NCBI GenBank assembly: GCA_031841125.1
Contig: CM063106.1
Location: forward strand, 9,176,001 to 9,240,000
Source: Acanthococcus lagerstroemiae
Taxonomy: Eukaryota > Arthropoda > Insecta > Hemiptera > Eriococcidae
DNA: 64,000 bases
Direction of reading: 5' to 3'
Shown here: in pieces, positions 59,569 through 64,000 of the stretch
How the letters are laid out: the number at the start of each line of letters is the position of its first letter
How positions within the stretch are numbered: the first letter of the stretch is position 1
Program-made: the position numbers and the translations under genes
The notes under the pieces: generated by a model
What the model was told of the DNA's origin: nothing
The model's database searches: none
Seen by the model: the letters and a program-made list of their open reading frames with translations, nothing else

Positions 59569-60497
59569 CAGGGGTGTCGTAATCTCCTTGGTCCAATGAA
59601 GAAGCCCCCCTCAAACTCTGTTGGTTGACCCCCCCCCCCTAATTTGAAATAGCAGTAAACTTTTTCTCTGCCTGACACAACGTGGTATTCAATTATATTA
59701 CTTAAACGACGTTAAAACCGACGAAGCAATCCCTTCATGTACTACATATGCTATTTATTGTACTTCGGTGCATGAATCAGGAAAGAAAAAGAAAAAATTA
59801 TTGGCCACCAAAACTGTAACATTAAAGTTATAGTTTTTCTATTTCTTATCATTTAGAATTTTATGTCACTTGTCTTGTGGTTGGTTTATTTTACGAGATT
59901 ACGGAAAATTAATGGATCTGATGAACCAGACCCTCAAGATGATGATGAAGAAGACAAAAATGATTACAGACCATTAGCAGATAGAATGCGCTCTTTTAAT
60001 TTGAAGGGTTATATTAAACCACTACGTTTACTAGTACAATTATCGCAGTACAATTAACTTTTTGTGCTGTACAAAATATTGGTCACATTAGCTGTGACAA
60101 GTTGCTCCGCAGAAAGGGGTTTCAGTAAGCTAAAAATAGTAAAAAATCCAATTAGAAGCAGCATGTTGCATGACTGGACATCGGCCATGATGATCTTAGC
60201 TTCAGAAAGTGATATTTTGGAGAGTATGTCGAATGAAGAGATAATTGACAAGTTTGCTGAAGCGAGCAAGGTTTATTCCTCCATGTTACTTAAGTAATGA
60301 TATTATACCGATATTATTTTGTTTAAAAGTATGTTTCATAAAAATGGTCGTATCTGTACTTTCTGTGGTATGAATAATAAAAATGTACCTACTACAAACA
60401 TTACCTGTTTCCTCATCTGACCAGGAAAAAAAGCCCCCCCCCCCCCTAAACGGATACGAAAAATCTTCTTCAGCAAAATGGCCTCACGGCATTCCTG
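59569..60497 (+). mobile_element. 929-bp internally deleted hAT element
   Basis: The left end CAGGGGTGTCGTAATC and the reverse complement of the right end, CAGGAATGCCGTGAGG, match at about 11 of 16 positions. CATTC stands directly outside both ends, a shorter duplication than the usual 8 bp. The interior holds the transposase C-terminus (59863-60297) and little else, so it is a deletion derivative. C-runs lie just inside each end. Confidence 0.65.
59863..60297 (+). pseudogene. hAT transposase C-terminal dimerisation domain, one in-frame stop
   Basis: The frame starts in an acidic linker (EPDPQDDDEEDKNDYRPLAD). It is interrupted by a TAA at 60055-60057 and continues in the same frame with LYKILVTLAVTSCSAERGFS and KLKIVKNPIRSSM, the hAT C-terminal dimerisation signature. 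It ends MSNEEIIDKFAEASKVYSSM. It resembles the transposases related to ZMYM1-like proteins. The catalytic core is absent. Confidence 0.85.
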
Positions 60498-60517
60498 CAT
60501 TCATTAGCAAAAATATC

Positions 60518-60554
60518 TTATGTTGCTAGCGCGTGGAATGCGCTAGCAACATAA
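60518..60554. repeat. Perfect 15-bp hairpin with 7-base loop
   Basis: TTATGTTGCTAGCGC (60518-60532) pairs exactly with GCGCTAGCAACATAA (60540-60554) around GTGGAAT. It lies 20 bp outside the right end of the hAT element. Confidence 0.9.
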
Positions 60555-60864
60555 TATACTTATCTACTATTTTATGCATACTTTTTTTTTTAACTTTTTG
60601 AGCATATTGTTGGTACACTCCACTGTCGGTACAAAAATTCACTTCTTGCACTGAAAAGTGATTACAAATGTAGCTCTTTTCGAGTATATATTGAAAAAAA
60701 CAGTATTTTTTTTGCAACATTATCATAGCTAAAATATTTTCCACGCGTCCGTCGATTGGCAACAGTGCCTTACGTTTCCGTATAGAAGTGAAATCTGAAT
60801 GTTTTGCGTAACTGTGTTCTGTGATATTTTGTGCGAAATGTAATTTTACTGGTAAAAATGAAAT
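60555..60864. other. No gene recognised
   Basis: AT-rich sequence with a T-run near 60585. Frame 60526-60762 (minus) has no known domain. Confidence 0.4.
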
Positions 60865-60929
60865 GAGAAGTTATCTGTCAAAAGGGCCCCTGTCATCAGC
60901 AATGATGATTTTGAGAAAAACAACTTCTC
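60865..60929. repeat. Hairpin mini-element, copy 3 (65 bp)
   Basis: Begins GAGAAGTTATCTGTCAAAAG GGCCCCT (as in copy 1) and ends AACAACTTCTC. The centre includes CATCAGCAATGATGAT. AAAT precedes it, as at copy 2. Confidence 0.75.
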
Positions 60930-61833
60930 AGTTTCAAGCTGAAATACTCTTTTCATACTTACGAGTATTTAATTGAAAAATATGTTATTATAAAAAGTGT
61001 TATATGTGATTGAATTGATGGAAATGACTAATCAATTGTTTATATAGTTCATTCAAAAACGAACGCGGACGAATTGAGAAAGAAGAAAAATGATAAAGGT
61101 CCTTTTTAGAGCGATGGGAAAATTAGCCTAGTGGGACATGTTGTGGTTTTCAGTCGTTGTTTTCCCATGATAACTTCGGTGAATTTTATGCATTACTCTT
61201 CTCCTTTGCTAGTTTCCATACACTGATATAATATATGAAACAAAATCCACAATTCCTATTTCGCTGTACGATGAGTTATTGTATTCCTAAAAATTTTGGG
61301 GAAAAAAAAAAACTTTGAAAAATTCTGCTGCAAATTGAACTAAAGTGACAGGAGGCGGCCAGTGATACCTTATGGAGAAGGAAAGTAAGAAAATGTAGTT
61401 TCACATTATCATCACTACTCCTAGTCCATCAGGTATATGTATAGTCAAAGATAATAATTGATAACAGATTATACTAAGCGACATTGCCATTGCTAAGTAT
61501 AATGACAAAAAGGAAGATAAAATGACAAAATAATTTTGTCAAGACATAACAAAGCCATGAAAAAATAAAATGACAAAAAATCGTTCTGTCTAACAACTCT
61601 GGTTCTAAATGTGATAACGCATAATGATATGTACATGTACTGTAATTTCATAATATTCATAAATCTTCATACTATATAATATTGTGTTCATGTAACTTTT
61701 CAAAATGAATTTAACAACAACTTACCCAAGTATTGCTCATTTTTGTTATCTTTGAGCAATGATCGAGAATTCCTCTGCTGTTTGCATGATCGTGGCCAAC
61801 CATGCTGGTCAAAAAATATGTAATATTCGAGAA
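60930..61833. other. No gene recognised
   Basis: AATGACAAAA-type phrases recur at 61500-61580. Bases 61771-61807 are repeated at 62341-62379 (CCTCTGCTGTTT, then CGTGGCCAACCATG). Confidence 0.4.
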
Positions 61834-62337
61834 TAGGCGGCGTAACCGTGACCAGGTTCGCTAGTGTCGACCTCCTGCAAAGGTGATCAAGGTTGATGTT
61901 CCCATAAGAGGACGTGTAAATTTTGTATATACGTTAAATCTTCCGTAATTGCTGAAAATAGTTTTCTGGAGTCGTATAAAATGTCAAATTAAAGCTTGAA
62001 GTCTTTAGTTTATGACAAAAGGTAATTTAATACACTTTATTCGCTCTAGTTGGATGAATAAGTTGATTTCCAAATTACTGTTTTTCTTATGGAAGTTTAC
62101 CGTTGGTACAAAACGCGTTTGTAAGCAACTAATACATGGAAAACGGAGCCGTTTCAAGTTCCTAAAGGAAAACTAGAGACCTCAATCTCTAAATTCATCT
62201 ATTATAAGTCGCAAGAAAACATTTTACTGACTAGAAAAAGCGAATTCAAGTTATATGCATTCTTATGGTGATAATATCCACGATCACATTTGCAGCGCAG
62301 GGCTACCAACTTCGGAAATTCTCGGTTACGCCACCTA
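61834..62337. mobile_element. Possible hAT-type MITE, about 504 bp
   Basis: The left end TAGGCGGCGTAACCGTGA and the right end TCTCGGTTACGCCACCTA are inverted with two or three mismatches, resembling the GGCGTAACC termini of hAT elements. No clean 8-bp duplication was found. A diverged direct repeat of about 38 bp stands near both sides (61771-61807 and 62341-62379). Confidence 0.45.
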
Positions 62338-62786
62338 CTCCTCTGCTGTTTCCATGGTCGTGGCTAACCATGCCGATGGAATTTCCACAGCCGTGGCTGA
62401 TGGATTTTGGATTGCTCCTTACCCTCTTCCCCTTGATGATGAATTGAGCCTAATTGTATCAACACTCTTCAGGAATAAGTAATCCATTCCACTAGAAAAG
62501 TGTTGAAAAGTCAAATTTTTCTAAATTTAACTATGTCAAAATGTGACTATTTTCAAGGAATCACATTTTTTTTCTTTTTCTTTCTTTTATAATACCGATT
62601 TTTATAGTTCTCCGGATGCTCTTCCAAATATTTCGAAGTGATGAGAAAGATTATTCTGCGTTACACTACGCACAATAATGTTTACAGACATTCTACCTTC
62701 ACTGGATGACTATGTGCTGTAAGATGGAAAATCCCACTTCTTTCCTCTAGGTAGCGCTAATAGCGGCTGATATATAATACATGTCT

Positions 62787-63696
62787 CAGTGAAAGTCGAT
62801 AATTCAGGGAATGCCGACAATAACTAGTGATTATCGACATTGATGGACTGTTTCAGTTAAAGTTTATAATTTAAATATTTTTATGAACATTAACTAGTGA
62901 TTATCGATAATCACTAGCAGCGAGGTAAGAGCAAAAAAACACCATGTTTTTAGGGCCCTTTTGGTAAAAGCAGATTTTTTTAGCACTGGTGGGCCCTTAG
63001 CGGACTCTCAAAACCCTTAGCGGGCCCCTCAAAAAAACCTGGGCTCGGGGGACCCCCCTCTCTGCACAGGCCTGGTGAAATCATTAAATTCGAGACCCTC
63101 ACTTGGCCATGCCTCTTAATTAATGAAAAACAGAGTAAAAACCAAATTTTTAAATCAAAATCCGTTACTAATACTATGAGTGATTAGGAAAATACATTGC
63201 TTAGTGCAATTACCGGCTGGGAGTGTTCGTATGACAATTTTTCCTATTGCTGGATTCTTAAGAGTTTTGATAAGAAATCACGGAAGTTTTGAAGTCCGCC
63301 ACAGATCAATCTTTTTAAAAAGAATAATGAGTGATGTAAACTTGAAAGTACAACACACCATACACACGGCAGTTTTCTCTCTGATTTCATAGTGCAAAAA
63401 TCACATTCCCAGTGTTATCCGGTCCTTATTTGCTAGTAAATTTATGAGAAACCTGGCCAAAGATGGTACCCTGGCCAAAAGTGGATGATTTACCCTGTAC
63501 AAATAATGACCAAATCTTTCCTTTTTACCTTTTCGACGACGCGAGAAATATTTTTCAACTTTCGCTACGCGATGTTAGCGATTATCGATAATTACTAGTT
63601 AATGTACACAATACCTAGTTATGTAACTGAAACAGTCCATCAATGTCGATAATCACTAGTTATTGTCGACATTCCCTGAATTATCGACTTTCACTG
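62787..63696. mobile_element. 910-bp element with about 145-bp terminal inverted repeats
   Basis: The first 80 bases (CAGTGAAAGTCGATAATTCA, GGGAATGCCGACAATAACTA, then GATTATCGACATTGATGGAC) are matched almost perfectly by the reverse complement of the right end, with a single change in the first 75. More diverged pairing (TTAACTAGTGATTATCGATA) continues to about 62930 and 63560. The interior has no recognised gene. The motif TCGATAATCACTAG recurs several times and is itself inverted. No target duplication is obvious. Confidence 0.88.
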
Positions 63697-63704
63697 TGGC
63701 ATAT

Positions 63705-64000
63705 ATATATTTCAGAGCCCAAAAGTTTTTCCAAACTTGTGCTCTTCTCTTTGATATCTCTTTTTCCATACTGTCTTCAAATGATACAATTTTGCCTAGG
63801 TATGTTGTACTTTCTGCTACTTTTATTAGCTCACTTCCAATCTTGATTCATTTACGTAGTTTAGCGTTTGTTAGTAGCGCCGTTTTGTTGGCATTTATTT
63901 CTAATCCTACTTTCCGACATTGCTCAGCTAGCTCGTTTGCCATTTTTTCCAATTCCTTGCCGTCCTGAAAGATTAGCGCCACACATCGTCAGCAAATCTT
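63705..64000 (-). pseudogene. LINE reverse transcriptase fragment, cut by the window edge
   Basis: On the minus strand the first bases inside the window give RFADDV, the catalytic box. With shifts, the sequence continues QDGKELEKMANELAEQCRKV, GLEINANKTALLTNAKLR, ESTTYLGKIVSFEDSMEKEI and KRRAQVWKNFWALK, a standard non-LTR reverse transcriptase thumb region. At least one stop (after KLRK) and a break after FADDV are present. The match ends at about 63705, next to the 910-bp inverted-repeat element, suggesting that element landed in it or beside it. The 5' part lies beyond 64000. Confidence 0.82.

Noticed and set aside
1..64000. LTR retrotransposon or integrated virus
   Set aside because: No pair of direct long terminal repeats, primer-binding site, or gag/protease/integrase motif was seen.

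Overview
This is a eukaryotic nuclear DNA window, most likely from an insect and possibly a hemipteran. The order is inference from the style of the genes and transposons; no species marker is visible. Evidence for a eukaryote is the set of short coding exons with GT..AG introns in consistent phase, the tRNA-derived SINE, the non-LTR retrotransposons, and the hAT, pogo/Tigger and MULE elements. Most long open frames are transposon remnants or chance frames. No prokaryotic operon, CRISPR array or rRNA is present, and the one tRNA-like stretch is a SINE head.

Layout. Bases 1 to about 35,500 are mostly mobile-element debris. From left to right it holds a LINE RNase H remnant (1-1090), a 452-bp inverted-repeat element (2731-3182), a near-perfect 71-bp palindrome (4798-4868), and a 4.1-kb foldback enclosing a broken LINE (6017-10128). 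These are followed by a 4.67-kb hAT transposon carrying at least two younger nested insertions (11460-16130), a MULE (about 17105-19010), several hAT-type MITEs, and a SINE with an exact 10-bp target duplication (24101-24315). A Tigger element split by a hAT MITE (24475-26228) and several degenerate tandem repeats complete this part. At 35529-35597 on the minus strand lies what looks like the first coding exon of amphiphysin. No further exon was found to its left, so the TE-rich left half may be its first intron.

Bases 39,050-50,812 form a compact island of four host genes whose exon structures close in frame. They are GA-binding protein beta (minus), the MICOS subunit MIC13/QIL1 (plus), proliferation-associated 2G4/EBP1 (plus) and peptidyl-tRNA hydrolase 2 (plus). 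GABP beta and MIC13 are head to head with about 630 bp between start codons. Three of the four have mitochondrial links: vertebrate GABP is NRF-2, MIC13 builds cristae, and PTRH2 is mitochondrial.

Bases 52,530-64,000 are again mobile DNA. The main features are a 3.5-kb foldback with modular repeat arms and a satellite-like core (52530-56070), an internally deleted R1-like LINE (56327-57012, minus), and a deleted hAT derivative keeping its dimerisation domain (59569-60497). The right end holds a second copy of the hairpin family, a 910-bp element with long terminal inverted repeats (62787-63696), and a LINE reverse transcriptase fragment running off the right edge (minus). The most unusual content is the two modular foldbacks, the tiny palindrome family (three copies), the nested hAT locus, and a PTRH2 gene with changed active-site-region residues.
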